Assembly: GCA_030533445.1 (NCBI GenBank)
Contig: JARPUW010000509.1
Span: forward strand, 1-64,000
Source: Cyprinodon diabolis
Taxonomy: Eukaryota > Chordata > Actinopteri > Cyprinodontiformes > Cyprinodontidae
Reading direction: 5' to 3'
Length of the DNA stretch: 64,000 nucleotides
Of this stretch, positions 41,690 to 53,875 are shown piece after piece; within the stretch, counting starts at the first letter, position 1, and each line of letters begins with the position of its first letter. Position numbers and translations under genes: made by a program. A model generated the notes under the pieces. It made no database searches. It was not told where the DNA came from and worked only from the letters and a program-made list of their open reading frames with translations.

Positions 41690-44170
41690 TAAACTCTAAA
41701 TCACAGACTCTGTATCTCACTGATAAGACCAAACCAAAAACTGCATAATTGCATCATCTATATTAATTCTCTGAACTATTTTCTTTATATTTATACATGT
41801 TAGAGACATGCATTTTACCGCTTTATATATATAGGGCCCAAAAACATTAATGTATAAATGAATAACAGCCGATTCCGATGCTAAAATCGATAAATCATGC
41901 ATCCCTAGAAGTACAATTTGAATTCCATTCATTGATCCAGAAAAATATGGATTTGCTGCATTTTAAATATAGCATATTTTTTTCTTGTAAACTTTCTGTT
42001 AAACTTGGAGATATATTTTCTAGCATGTTGTATATCCCAGTAAATCTGTTTCCCCTTGAAACCTGCAGCTCTCCCTACTTCTCTCTGTTTAAAAAGATTT
42101 ATGAACCTCTTTAATAATATAATGATGCCAGAAACAACATTTCCAGATCTGTAGAAGCTCTGCAGTCTGATTCTGTCTGTTCAATAAAAGCATTTTACCC
42201 TGTAGCTGAGAGTCATGGTCCTCTTAGAAGCCCATATTTGTTTAACTAGTAAAGAAGAACCAACTATGTTTTCTCAGCTTATTGCATTATAATAAAAACT
42301 TGTATAAACCTACAATCTGTTACTATTTTTAACTGAAAAAGCTCTCTATGTCTAACGAAGAGTTGATTTTTTTGGTTGCATCTCAAATTTTTTGTTTTAA
42401 CCAACCCGTCTCTTAACTTTTACTTCACTTTTACTGTCGTAAAAAACTAATAATGTGCAAATTAAAAATATACAAAAGCAAAAATATGCAAACAACACCT
42501 GTTTTTTTATTATCAATACCAAAACAGATTAGCAATGGATCCGGATACAGGGTTTAAGTACTGACCTTTTTTTTTTACTGCCAATAATTCTAATAAACTT
42601 AGTCCACTGTCTAAGAATGGTTTATTTTTTATTTTTACTTGAAATGTTTTCATATATGACCTGTATGCTGCACTCTGAGCCACGTGCCTCAATTCATTTT
42701 AATGATCAAAGCAGAATAATGACCGTAAAGTGTCTTAATTCTTCACCTTAAGGTTTTATTAAATACATGAGTTGAAAATGCAGGAGATCCAGGTCTAAAA
42801 TGTATTGTAGGGATACCTCTAGTGGCGAGTAGCCAGAACTGCACCCTCTAGTTTAAAGCTGTGTAACACTGAAATCAGTCCGTCACCATCAGCGGTTCCT
42901 GCTGTTAATGAAGCTGATAAACGGTGAGTTTAAAATGGATCAGATCATCTGATTAAGCTCTGTGTGTGTGCAGCAGAAAGATCGGCTTGATCCACTTTGT
43001 TTGTTTTTATTTTTTATTTTATTATTGTGCACTGGTTAACTGGTTAGGAGCTAAATGCTAATGCTAACATCAGTGTTTGCCCTGCAGGTCCAGGTTTGCA
43101 GCGCAGTTGTTAGTGTTTAACCTAATGGTCTGATAACTTATAGAAATGATGCATATAGATTGGCCAAGGCGTGTTATTAGTGCTGCATGAAGTATTTCCA
43201 TATAACAACAAACATCTTTCTATGTAAATCCTCTGTGCTGCATGGTTGATGTTCAATGACTGAAGGACAGATTGATTCATCCAGAATCCTCTGATTCTTT
43301 ACTGGATCCCAGGAGGAGAACCAGAACCAGAACCTGCAGAGTCCCAACTGGACCCTAATCCAGAGAGACTTTTGTTTCTGTTTTAACCTAAAGATTTTAA
43401 ATCTATTCAATCATCTTCCACTGGTTGATCTGTTTTCTGCAGCTCCTGCAGAACTTCATGTTTCTGTTTATTAGAAGAAAAGCACATTTATGGGATTTTT
43501 AAAACATGCAGCAGAAAGTTTAGCAGAGAAAAGTAAAAAGTTGGAAATTATTTTATAAAACATATAGAATCTAGTTCTCAGGGATGTGTTTTTGAGAGTT
43601 TTTTTATCATATAGTGACAGAGTTCACAGCAGGAATGAAAGATGAGCCAAATAACCTGAACATGGAGGTTCAGATCAGAACTGTTCAATTTAAAGGTCAT
43701 TTTTCATAATTCTATGGTTTTGCTGCTATCAGATGATATTAATATTTTTATTGTTCTAAATAATTGACCGAAAAACAAAAAACATGGAGATGTGCTGCTC
43801 TGGGAGACATGTTTATTTCCTCTTCATAAATTGTGACATTTCATTCATTTTTTTGTGATTTTCTGTTTTTGGCCAAAAGTTAAACCACAATATATTTCCT
43901 AAATTCAGTCAGCGGGATAAACTTTCGATAACGATCTGAAAAATAAAAGCTTTAGAAAGACTGCTATGAAAAGATAACTGAAAAAGCACAAAGTTAGGCT
44001 GATTATTTCACCATGTTTATAAAACTCCTCCAGTTTAATATTTTAGAAATATTTGACTGGGGAAAAACAAAAACAAAAATAAAACCTCCAGCATCAATCA
44101 GTGAAACATGCTGCATTCATGGCTACAGGGCAGAGTCTGATTTATTGAACGTGTGTTGAAGTCATATCAC
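41690..44170. other. Region upstream of the zinc-finger gene, no exon proven
   Basis: A possible 5' UTR exon ends at 42923 ('gataaacggtgagttt', a good donor). A frame at 43312-43388 ('EPEPEPAESQLDPNPERL') resembles the acidic N-terminal exons of fish zinc-finger genes but lacks clear splice support. Otherwise AT-rich non-coding DNA. Confidence 0.35.
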
Positions 44171-44174
44171 CATT

Positions 44175-44345
44175 ATTAAAATATAAATCCTTTATTGTCC
44201 CACATTGGAGAAATTAACTCTACTTTTAACCCCTCCTTTTGGCGATCAGTGGGCTACCATTGTGTGGCGCTGGGGGAGCAGTGTTGGTTTAAGGGTCTTG
44301 CTCAGGGACACAGAATGGCAGTCTGTGGGAGTGGGACTCTGGATT
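44175..44345 (+). repeat. Dispersed fish repeat, second copy
   Basis: 'cctttattgtcccacattgg', 'tttaacccctcctttt', 'ggggagcagtgttggtttaa', 'gggtcttgctcagggacaca' and 'cagtctgtgggagtgggact' parallel the copy at 9062-9235. A further edge ('ccattattgtcccacaatgg') is at 44704-44730. Confidence 0.7.
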
Positions 44346-45861
44346 CCAAGCACAATGCAATTTTGGTAATAATTGATTAATCAGTTAATTTTTTTTGATT
44401 AATAGATTTATAATCGATAAGTCAAAGGTTCATTTAAAAATATATTTTTTTCACTCAAACCAGGTGAAACTCAAATGTCCACATGAGTTCTGGATAATGC
44501 AGATTGACAGATGAAAAAGCATTTTTTTAATCTTAAATGAAAAATGTTTTTATGCTTTTGGTATAATTGGGTAATATAAGTGGGTCACTCTGGCAGCTAA
44601 AGGCTTGATTTTGAGTCTTTATACTCCAGCTAACGAACTAAAAATCTATTTTTAAGGCTTTTCCCCAATAGCTCTAGATACTAGAATAGAATAGAAAATA
44701 AATTCCATTATTGTCCCACAATGGAGAAATTCTGGACTAGCTAGATCATGTAAAGGAAAGCTTACACTATGTTATGCTAGCTGGTTATAACTGACCCATG
44801 AGCTGCGAGGGTTAGCGTTAGCCTAAACTTTGTTCATTATCAACTTATTTTTATTGTTTATTTAGACATTGTCATTTTTTAAATCTCTATAAATTATTAA
44901 AAAGAAGAGCAACAGAATAAAATAACATTTCAAACTTCTGTTCTTTATTTAGAAGACTCTGAGGGCCCCCCCATGTGGTCCTTGAGGGCACCGCGTTGGT
45001 GACCCCTGCGTTAGAGGAAGAAGAGCCAGGGGACTTTTATCTTCGCCAGTGGATTTCAATACTCTGCTAAGAGGAATATTTATTTCCAATATGCACTTAG
45101 CGTAGAAACAAACTGCATGAGCTTCAGATACAGATGGAAAAATTAGAGCTTTTATTTATATTGTTTCACTGAGATTCTGGCCGTCTGAGCCGATACTGAT
45201 ATCTGCAATGCAGCTGGTTTTCTTCCAGTGATCTGAAATGGAAAAAAACAAATTGTCCAGTAGATAAGGGTGAATATATCGTTTTTTTACATCAATGACA
45301 GCTGGTGTAGTCTCTCCTAAGCTGGGATATTTTAACTGTAAACCCTTTATCTCCCTCTGTGACTTGGCGTCCTTCACCGTGCTCGCCGTTTATATTTTAC
45401 TGCTCAGGTAGTCAGTGCGCCTTGTTGTTTGGCTCTTTTGTCTGTTCCATCCCTCTTAGTAGTGCTTTGTCATGTTTATCGAATGTAAGCAGAGTTGTTT
45501 TGGCTTGTTTTATCAGACACAACCGCCGTAATGTGATGTACGTTGGTTGAACTCAGTGGTTTTACGTAAATAAGTGGGTTGACCCTGGTTGGAAGTTCTC
45601 ACTGTATGCCGATCGGAGCTGAGCCGTTTGAAGGCGACAGTAACCCTGGTCGCTCGCCGAGTCCTTTGGTCCGGGTTAACCCAGCCGCAGCATGGCCAAT
45701 TCTTTGTTTCAGTATAGCTTGGACAAGAAAAGGCGAAGTTTGGAAAAGCGTTGATTAAACAGAGCTAGATAATAAAACATACCAATGTTTACGCTTCTTT
45801 GCCACAGAACCAGAACATCTGAAGACTAAAGAGGAGCTGAGGAGTAGTTGGAAGGAGAAGA
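44346..45861. other. Repeat-derived DNA and probable zinc-finger 5' region
   Basis: 'caccgcgttggtgacccctg' at 44989-45008 looks like one terminus of a hAT-type element without a visible partner. From about 45590 to 45690 base composition turns GC-rich with several CpG, which may be a promoter. A 'tttgccacag' acceptor at 45799-45808 opens the exon that holds the zinc-finger start codon. Confidence 0.4.
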
Positions 45862-47872
45862 ATGAAGGAGAATCGTGAGAGAAAAATTCAGATGAAGGAT
45901 GAGAACCATGGGATGAAGATAGACGAGAACCATGGGATGAAGATAGACGAGAACCATGGGATGAAGATAGACGAGAACCATGGGATGAAGATAGAGATCA
46001 GTGACATAAAGATTGAGGAGAACTGTGAGATGAAACAGAACCATGAGATGAAGACAGAGGTGAACCAAGAGAACCATGAGATGAAGAGTGAAATAAAGGA
46101 GGAAAACAATGAAATGAAGATTGAGGTGAACAAGGAGGAGAATGTTGATGTTAAAGTTGAGGAGTACCAGTGGCGAGAACTGGACCACCACATTCTGAAT
46201 ACGGCAAACTGGACTGAACCAGCTGCTTCCTCTCATCTACAGGTCAGTCTTCTGCTCCTTTTTTATTTCTACAGGAATCCAAAAAATGAAATGAAGAATA
46301 ATGCAACAAGAACAGATTTGTCTGTGAAGATTCTCAGTCATCCAGGTCAGGATCAGGCCTGAAACGTTCATCTTAGGCAGCTGGACGTGAAGTTCCTAAT
46401 ATGAATATGAATGATGTCATTTTGTTTAAGAACAGTGGTTTCATTCTGCTTTCTCTTCAAGTTTCTAAAATTGTTGTATGGTTAGACTTGGAGGCAGCTG
46501 CTTATTTTCTTTTTCACTTTAGATGACTAAAACACAATAGCTTAAACCATCTGTCCCAGATGATGGCAAAAATGTTCTTGAGAAGATTCCAAAAAGAGCA
46601 TTCCTGCTGTAAGATTCAATAAACACTTTAGAACCATTTGAAAACAACAGAGTAAAAACTGCATTTGATCATTTTTCCTGATCAAATGGTGGTAGTACAG
46701 TGTGCAGGGTGTAAGGTCAATCTTGCTGTTCTGGTTTATCTTTGGACAGTTTTGGTTCGTGTTTAAGAGTCAGAATGATAAAACATATAAAGGGATAACT
46801 GATGTAACTGTCTCTGCAAAAAAAAAAAGTTTTTTAAACAAATTTGTGATTAGAGTGTCTATTATAACAATAGGTTATTTTTCAAATATTAAGCTGAAAT
46901 ACATTGATATCTTTCCATCTGTTGTTATAGACACATGAAGATCATCAACAGTCCGGTGTTCCCCTCACTGCACCGTCTGCAGAAACGGTTCACAGTCAGA
47001 CTGGGGAAAAGAAATACAGCTGTGACCAATGTGGAGCATCCTTTCTCCATAAACGCTATTTAAAGAGACATCAATGGAGTCACACCACGGAGAGACCATT
47101 CCGTTGTGACCAGTGTGGGGCAAGTTTTACATGCAAGTATCAACTAAAGAAGCACGAAAAAAATCACACTGGGGAGAGACCATTCACCTGTGCCCAGTGT
47201 GGAGCGAGTTTTAAAGACAAGTATGATTTAAAGTCACATGAAAAATGCCACTCTGGAGAAAAACCATACAGCTGTGACGAGTGTGGAGCAGCTTTTCAAA
47301 GGAAATATGGCTTAACTGTGCATCTGCGGATCCACACTGGAGAGAGACCGTACCGCTGTGACCAATGCGGACATACTTTTATAACTATATCTCTCTTAAA
47401 GATACATCAACGGCTCCATGCTGAACATAATCCATACAGCTGTGATCAGTGTGGATTAACTTTACAAACCCCGTATGGATTAAAGACCCACCTACAGCGC
47501 CACACTGGAGAGAGACCATTCCACTGTGACCAGTGTGATGCAAGTTTTCCAAGGAGTTATGATTTAAGGTTACATCAGATGATTCACACTGCTGAGAGAC
47601 CATTCAGCTGTGACAAGTGTGAAGCAACATTTAAAACCAAACCTAATTTAACGAGACATCAAAAGATCCACACTGGAGAGAGACCGTGCCGCTGTGACCA
47701 ATGTGAAGCAACTTTTCAAAGGAAGTATGATTTAAGGGTACATCAAAGGATCCACACTGGAGAGAGACCGTACCGCTGTGATGGGTGTGGATCAGCTTTC
47801 CAAACGAAATCTAATCTGAAGGTGCATCAGCATCTCCACACTAGAGACCATGCAGCTGTGAAGGGAGATTAA
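45862..47872 (+). CDS. C2H2 zinc-finger protein, ten fingers, two coding exons
   Basis: Exons 45862-46242 and 46931-47872 join in phase 0 across 'ctacag|gtcagt' and 'gttatag|acacat'; 440 residues. The ATG is the first in this frame after an in-frame TGA at 45838 and has A at -3. Residues 1-127 are highly charged, with four identical eight-residue repeats (DENHGMKI) and several decayed ones. Residues from about 155 hold ten C2H2 fingers, joined mostly by TGERP-type linkers. First finger: '[20 protein letters not shown]'; last: '[20 protein letters not shown]'. Finger 6 has LTL where a Phe is usual but keeps its Cys and His. No KRAB, SCAN or BTB domain was seen. Likely a nuclear DNA-binding regulator; many such fish genes are lineage-specific. 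AATAAA lies at 48033. Confidence 0.85.
45901..45996 (+). repeat. 24-bp coding minisatellite, four units
   Basis: The unit 'gagaaccatggg' plus 'atgaagatagac' is repeated four times, identical except for the last base of unit four. It stays in frame within the zinc-finger gene. Confidence 0.95.
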
Positions 47873-48032
47873 AAGGGAAGCAAGTAAAAAGTTACTTTGC
47901 AGTATGATGTGGGTCCTGGCCGAAGTTTGCAAATGTAGAAAGCAGAGTGTTAGAAATATGTATGTCAACATTGGCACAATCAGACATGTTTACACTACGC
48001 TGTAAAGAGGAGTGGTAATTATGTAAGATTCC

Positions 48033-48038
48033 AATAAA
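48033..48038 (+). terminator. Polyadenylation signal of the zinc-finger gene
   Basis: AATAAA about 160 bases after the stop codon, in 'gattccaataaacattt'. A very similar 'gattcaataaacacttt' lies in the gene's intron at 46614-46630 and could act as an alternative early site. Confidence 0.6.
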
Positions 48039-48059
48039 CATTTAAATGTAGAAAATGCA

Positions 48060-49950
48060 TGAAGTTTCTGATGGTTTATAAAAAAGAAGGTGATCAGACA
48101 TTATTCAACAATAATAGTAAAAACAGAGTAAAGTTCAGAGGGGTTTTAGAGCCTCCAGCACAACCAAACATTTAGCATAAAAAGGGATCCCATCCAGAAC
48201 ACACACTGTTGAGGCTATAGACAAATTTGCTTATGGATGGCTCCTGCCTATCCTGGTAAGGTCGCCTGCTGTATTCAGTTGAATTCTCTTTGCATTTAAG
48301 CACATTCCATAAATGATGATTGAACAAAATGTTCATGCTTTTGTGCTGCAACCTTCTAAATACAGCTATCGTGGCTCCATATCAGGAAACAACTTTGAAT
48401 GTATTTTATTATTCTTAATCAAAACTATGAATTAGTTCAATCAACTCTAGTAGGTCCACTAGGAGTTTAGCACATGCAGAACAAGTCTGAAAAGCCATTA
48501 TCAGTGGAGCCATGAATCTATGAGTCACCATGACAACAGGCAACAGGAAGTGCCTATTTCACCCCACTGGTACTAGAGATTTTAATGAAGAAATGGAAAA
48601 AGAGGTTAATGTGTTTAAAAGACAAAGACATTGTGCTACAAATATAAAGAAGAGAAAGATTGCAAAGAAGGTTGCTGCTCCTGTTAATGCATAAGTTTAT
48701 ATGAAGTGGGCTATGGCAACCCGTTTGTACATTTATTAAAAGCACTCTCTGTTGTTCCATTTGTAGATCACTAAAAGATTCTCCCTGATCAAAATAAGAC
48801 TCCTAGACTAACAAATATTAATATATTTTCTAAATCACGTTTGCAGCAGAAACAGAATTTCAGAAAATAAAAAAATGAAAAGAAATTATACAAGTAAGAA
48901 TGTTTGCACATTTTAAATGACCGTTCTGACATTTATCAGCTTGAAAAAATAATACAAATGCTGACCAGTACAATAGGAATATGGAGATTTGAAATTAATT
49001 AATAGAGATGCAGAATGTTTATTCTAGATGTGGAGAATGTCATTTTGTTTAAAATGGTCATTTAGACAAAGAAAAAATGTTTTTTTCAAATATTAGGACT
49101 ACATATTCAGTAAAACTAGTACATATCAAAATAGCTTGCCATAGTGTTTTGACCACAATAACATTACGTGTTTATTTCATGAATGGCAGTAGATCAATTT
49201 ATCTATTTAGGTGAAATCTTCTGGCAGCAGATGAAGATGAATAATAAACATGTTCTAAGAGATATGAGCTGTTCATCATCTCATGGGGTTCCTCTACAGT
49301 TTGATTCTGTCTTCTTTTACACAGTAAATACTAAATGGCAGTTTGCTTTGGATGTTAGCATTGCACAAATGCCTGTTATTAGTGGCTTTCAGGCCAATGG
49401 AATGGCTTCAGATTGGGCCAGCAGGCTCATCAGGTTGTTATTATCGAGTGAATCATAACCCTAAGCTAATTCCTATTCCCCAATGAATTGATGAATCTAT
49501 TTGCGTGCAATTTGAAAATAATTTCAGTAGTTCTTCCTGTACCGTAAATATCACTAAATGAAGAAAAAACGTCTGCATGCTCAAAATAACTAAACGAGTT
49601 GTAGAATCCTCTCCCTATAAATATTTAATTCTCTGTGAAAAAGTACCAATATTTCTTTAATAAGATCCTTATCAAATAAACATGCAGTGTTTGCTTTAAA
49701 AAATGTAACGGACCTAGAGAAGGAGGATTTTTTTATGCACCAAACTAAAACAAAAATTGGACATAAAACAGCGTGATTGGCTGTAAGGAGAGCGGAGACC
49801 GAGGACACGAAGTTTACTGAAGAAAACCTGCTGCTGAGCAGGTTAGTTTAGGGGAGGATGTTACTATGGCAACAGATACAGAGATTGAATAAACTCTCTT
49901 TGTTAACTGGAAAACTCAGGTTTAGAAAACTTATTTTTCAGTAAACCTGC
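48060..49950. other. No recognised feature
   Basis: AT-rich intergenic DNA. The 91-codon frame at 49183-49458 has no recognisable motif and no splice or promoter support. Confidence 0.4.
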
Positions 49951-49959
49951 TTAGTGAAA

Positions 49960-50062
49960 CGGACATCTATAGTCTATGTAATGGGTTAGTTTCATCTGGG
50001 TTTATGGACCAATATAGCTGAGTATTATTGGCATTATTGTGAGAGTTTACCAGAAGATTATA
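49960..50062 (-). mobile_element. Old L2-group LINE fragment
   Basis: 'agtctatgtaatgggttag', 'ttcatctgggtttatgg' and 'atatagctgagtattattgg' match the complement of the RT-proximal part of the L2 copies (compare 56870-56940), with many substitutions. Confidence 0.65.
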
Positions 50063-51005
50063 AATATATTAAATAACTAGAACTGAAGTTATAGTTAATT
50101 AATAGGTCATTCAAATCAAGGCTAAAACAAATTATCAGTTGAATTATTATAACTAATAATTTGCTTACTGACCAGGGTTTTTAGCCTCGTGCCTAAAAGG
50201 TTGGACTCCTGATCCGACTTTTAAAAATCCAGTTTTCTTTCACCAGTTTAGTAATTAATGCTATGGCTATCAGCACAGTGATTAATCACCAACCAAATAA
50301 ATGTCTCTGTTCATTCAGATCAGTAGTTCTAGGGGAGCGGAAAAAGAAAAACATTAAATTCTGACGGTGTGAAACTGAATTTAACCAGCTTAGTCTCTGC
50401 AATTAAAGTCATTTTAATTACTGCTGACATTAATGGTGAATTTACATTCTTTCAAAGACATCAAAAATTTAAAACAGATGCGTCTCTGTTTCTGCTAAAT
50501 GAATTAACAGGAACTCTGTGAATGTTTTCAATTTGGGCTCTTGATTTTAAATTAGGAACCAGATTATTTTAGGATTGCATCATGGGCTAATAATGAGAGG
50601 GCTTAGTTGAACATTAGTTTTATCTGCTAAAAACTAATATTTAATATTTGTAGTATAATTCAACACTGGACTATTACTATAACAGGTTCACTCTCTTCTT
50701 CTGACCCTTCATGCTGTTCACACTGTGTGAACAGGATGAAGGGTCATCCTCCTTTCTATACTCTTCCACCTTTCTTCCCTCTCTTCAGCTTTCAGACACA
50801 GTTCTGTTTCTAACTGTGACTTCCTCTGATGCAGCAAGGCAAGACGACTCAACAGAACCTCAACTAACAGATCTCATCCCGGAGTTCTAGTTGACTCAAC
50901 CAGTTTCTGAAACTCACTTTCACCAGCCTATTTAACTCTATTTTTTCTTCTTTGGAGACTCCTGATCCACATTGCATTTCAAATACCTCAAAACATGTTT
51001 AGCTG
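50063..51005. other. Intergenic, with one strong palindrome
   Basis: No gene supported. The only structured element noticed is the palindrome at 50702-50746. Confidence 0.4.
50702..50746. repeat. Near-perfect 45-bp palindrome
   Basis: 'tgacccttcatgctgttcac' reads back as 'gtgaacaggatgaagggtca' with one mismatch and almost no loop. Confidence 0.85.
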
Positions 51006-51009
51006 CCAC

Positions 51010-51240
51010 TCAGACTAGGCTTTCCCCAATAGGATGACCAACTATTAATGAAGCCCACATTGTTTTCAGGAAACCACCTAGACAACCAGTAATACTAATT
51101 TTAGTGACCTCCGATCGGCGTAACCGGGTGTCATTACCACCAGCGTGAATAACAATCTTACTGTATTTAACCTTATCCTTAGCCAGCAGTTTCAGGTAGG
51201 ATTTGATGTCGCCCGTTCTGGCCCCCGGCAAACATTTTGA
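51010..51240 (-). pseudogene. L2-group LINE ORF1 (esterase) fragment, copy E
   Basis: On the minus strand it reads '[18 protein letters not shown]', then '[20 protein letters not shown]', identical to copy D ORF1. It then jumps about 120 bp downstream relative to copy D and goes out of frame. Both ends are truncated. Confidence 0.85.
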
Positions 51241-51960
51241 CTAACAGCTCACTAGCTTAGGGTTGGTGAGGAAGAGTTAAGGCCAAATGATGGGATTCAG
51301 CCTTGGACTCTATTTTCAGTCCAAGCAGCTCCTCCTTAATGACAGCAGCCCTCCTCCACCCTGCTGGGGCCGGACTGGAAGGGCTTCCTGAGTCCATCTG
51401 AGGTCCTGGATCGCTCCACACCTGCTTTAGCTAACCTGCTAACAATGAGCCACAGTGGTGGTTCATCAGCAGGAACAACAAAGATTTTCAGCAGGATCTA
51501 AAGGTTTCAGCAGGTGAACATGGAGACAGAATGAATGGTGAGAAATAGAGGAAACACCCAAAGAAAAAAGATCTGAGCATCTGAAACTGCTGCAGCTCTC
51601 AGAGAATCAGAAAGACAGAGCAGCTTTTCAGATCTGATCCAGGAAGTTCAGTGGGAATATTAAACCAAAGAGAGAGAAATTTCTGAGCTTTACAACAGCA
51701 TCCGCTAAATTTAACATTAAAGTTCATTAAAAGTTTGTTCAAACTGTTCAGGATTCTTTTTAAATTCATCTTTTCACATGTTATAGATCAAAATATCAAC
51801 ATGATATTATGGAGATAATGAAAAAAAAAGAAAAAAGTAGTGAAAACAAACAAATCTGTAAACTCAGAGTTCATCATCAGGATCCAGTCAGAGTCTCTTT
51901 AAACTCAAACTGCTGCAGCTTCAACCTCTGAGGATCATCAGGACACAGATCAGCTTCTCT
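51241..51960. other. Probable 3' UTR of the minus-strand NLR
   Basis: Lies downstream, on the minus strand, of the NLR stop codon at 51967-51969. No polyadenylation signal could be picked out. Confidence 0.35.
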
Positions 51961-51966
51961 CCTCCA

Positions 51967-53156
51967 CTAAGATCGTCTCCTCCACCTCCTGCAGAGAGAA
52001 GAAGGATGAAGAGAGGAGATCAGTGAGTGTTTCCAGCCTCTCTCTCTCCATCAGCTGTCAGTCAGTGATGCAGCACATCCAGGATAAAGAGCAGCAGGGA
52101 CTTCAGTCCTGTTCAGAGCAGCTGTGGAGCAGAGCCAGCTTCCTTTCAGCTCTCATCTTAACGTGTTGGAGTGAACACACTGAGCTCCAAGCTCACACAG
52201 CTCAACACATTTTTAGCATCCAGTCTGGTTCCTCTGCAGGTTTCCCTCCAGTCCACAGTGGAAACCACCTGCTGAGAGTCCTGAAGGCTTCATTGCTGCA
52301 CAAACACTGTAGTGATGGATTTACTGCTGCTACATGTTAGCTGCTGCTCCATTTAGACACAGAAACTCTGGCTGCTGATCAACATCTCATCTGTTTCTGA
52401 AATATCAGCTGACTAAGAAACATGGAGGCTGTCCCTGAACACATCTGGATGAGACTAATGACAGAAGGACACATGTCCAGATGTGCTGAGTGGACTTCTG
52501 TAGAAAGACCACATGGTGACTAAATGGAATGATGGTTTGTGAAATCAGAGCCACTGATTTCCAGGCTGCATTCAGACTGATCTCAGAGCTGTGGCTAAGA
52601 TGAAACTGATCAGTTGTTTCCTGTTGAAATGAGAGAACCAAGAGTCTGAGATCAGATCTGATGCTCCCACAGTTTGATGGATGAGGACCACTGTCTCTAG
52701 ACATGTTGGAAGGCTGGCAGCTGGAATCCAGCTTCATTTCCTGGAGACATGAACACAACAACAACAGTCGTCTTCACATCAACACAAACACAGGAACACA
52801 ACCAGCTTCTGGCTCCTCTGATTGGCTGATTGCTGTCTCTGTGTCCAATCAGGAAGCCTGTCACCGTTCTCCTCCCACTGAGAAGCTGCAGCTTTACTGG
52901 AAACACTGGATCTTTGCTTTGATACTAACTGGGTTTAGAACAATCCTGCTGACAGCAGCTGGACTCACTCCAACCATCTACTTACAGAGTCTGCAGTTTG
53001 TAGTCTGGACTCTCTACAAGATCCTGCAGCTGCTGAACATCTGACTCCTTCAGGTTGTTTAACCTCAGATCCAGTTCTGTCAGATGGGAGGGGTTTGACT
53101 TCAGAGCTGAGACCAGAGAATCACAGCTGATCTTTGATAAACGGCAGCCAATCAAC
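51967..53156 (-). CDS. Second NLR (NLRC3-like): last LRR exon and terminal exon
   Basis: The LRR exon 53156-52986 (171 bp) sits between 'ctttatccag' and 'gtaagt'. It encodes '[20 protein letters not shown]' and '[20 protein letters not shown]', ending 'DYKLQTL'. It enters with one spare base and leaves with two. The proposed terminal exon follows a 'tctctgcag' acceptor at 51988. Its first base completes the Leu codon, and six residues follow (RWRRRS) before TAG at 51969-51967. 'KLQTLRW' at this junction is the pattern expected in this family. This NLR would therefore end without a B30.2 domain, unlike the one at 4.2 kb. The upstream NACHT exons are not visible: an L2 element and the assembly gap occupy the space toward 61 kb. 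The LRR exon is firm; the last exon is inferred. Confidence 0.68.
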
Positions 53157-53239
53157 CTGGATAAAGAATAGAAAGATGTGAGCTGATCCAACAGGATGCA
53201 GGTTAGAACAGTCCAACAGAAGCAGTTAAAGAGCTCTCA

Positions 53240-53760
53240 TTAATATTAATGCCAACATGCTGCTGCTCCAATAAAGACCTGCTGACTTCAGCTCTTTATC
53301 TCTGTCAGCTCCACCAGCAGCTCCATCAATACAAACTCAGCTTCTGCTGCCAAATTCTTCAAGTTTCACAGAAAAAAACAAACAAGTTCTGGAGAACTTT
53401 GGAGGAAAGATGAACAAATAGAGATGAATGCAGATCAATTCAACTAGATGATCAATTATTCCACAGTAGGGCTGCACAATACTGGAAAAACTGACATTAG
53501 GACTTTTTCTAACTCTGCATCACATAAAGTGTGAAATGAAAAAAAGTGAAGCTACCATCCTGTTGATGATGAACCTGCACTGATCGTACCTCTTTTCATC
53601 TTCCATGTTTTCGTCTGGATTTCAGAGTTCTTCTTTTTCTTTTCTATTGCTTTTATTGGAGCTCAGTAGCGGCCCATGCCTAGGTGGATCTCTGCACACA
53701 GTGTGTGTCAGCTACCCTTTGTTCAGCCCTAGGCCTTGTGAGCTGGGTTGTGTGTTGGTG
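53240..53760. other. No recognised exon
   Basis: The upstream side of the minus-strand NLR LRR exon. No further LRR exon found before the L2 element starts. Confidence 0.4.
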
Positions 53761-53875
53761 TTTCAATTCAATTCAGTTTATTTATATAGCGCCAAATTCA
53801 CAACACATGTCATCTCAAGGCACTTTACAGTTCAACCAGATCATACAGTCAAATTGATACAAAGTTTTCTATCTA

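Noticed and set aside
43312..43388. Acidic zinc-finger-type N-terminal exon
   Set aside because: The Glu/Pro-rich frame is suggestive but no convincing splice sites connect it to the finger gene.
45826..46236. Hydrophobic 136- and 101-codon frames on the minus strand
   Set aside because: Shadow of the charged minisatellite exon of the zinc-finger gene; the repeat pattern mirrors the sense repeat.
47385..47603. Minus-strand frame opposite the zinc fingers
   Set aside because: Shadow of the C2H2 array.
49183..49458. 91-codon frame as a small gene
   Set aside because: No motif, composition bias or splice support distinguishes it from chance.
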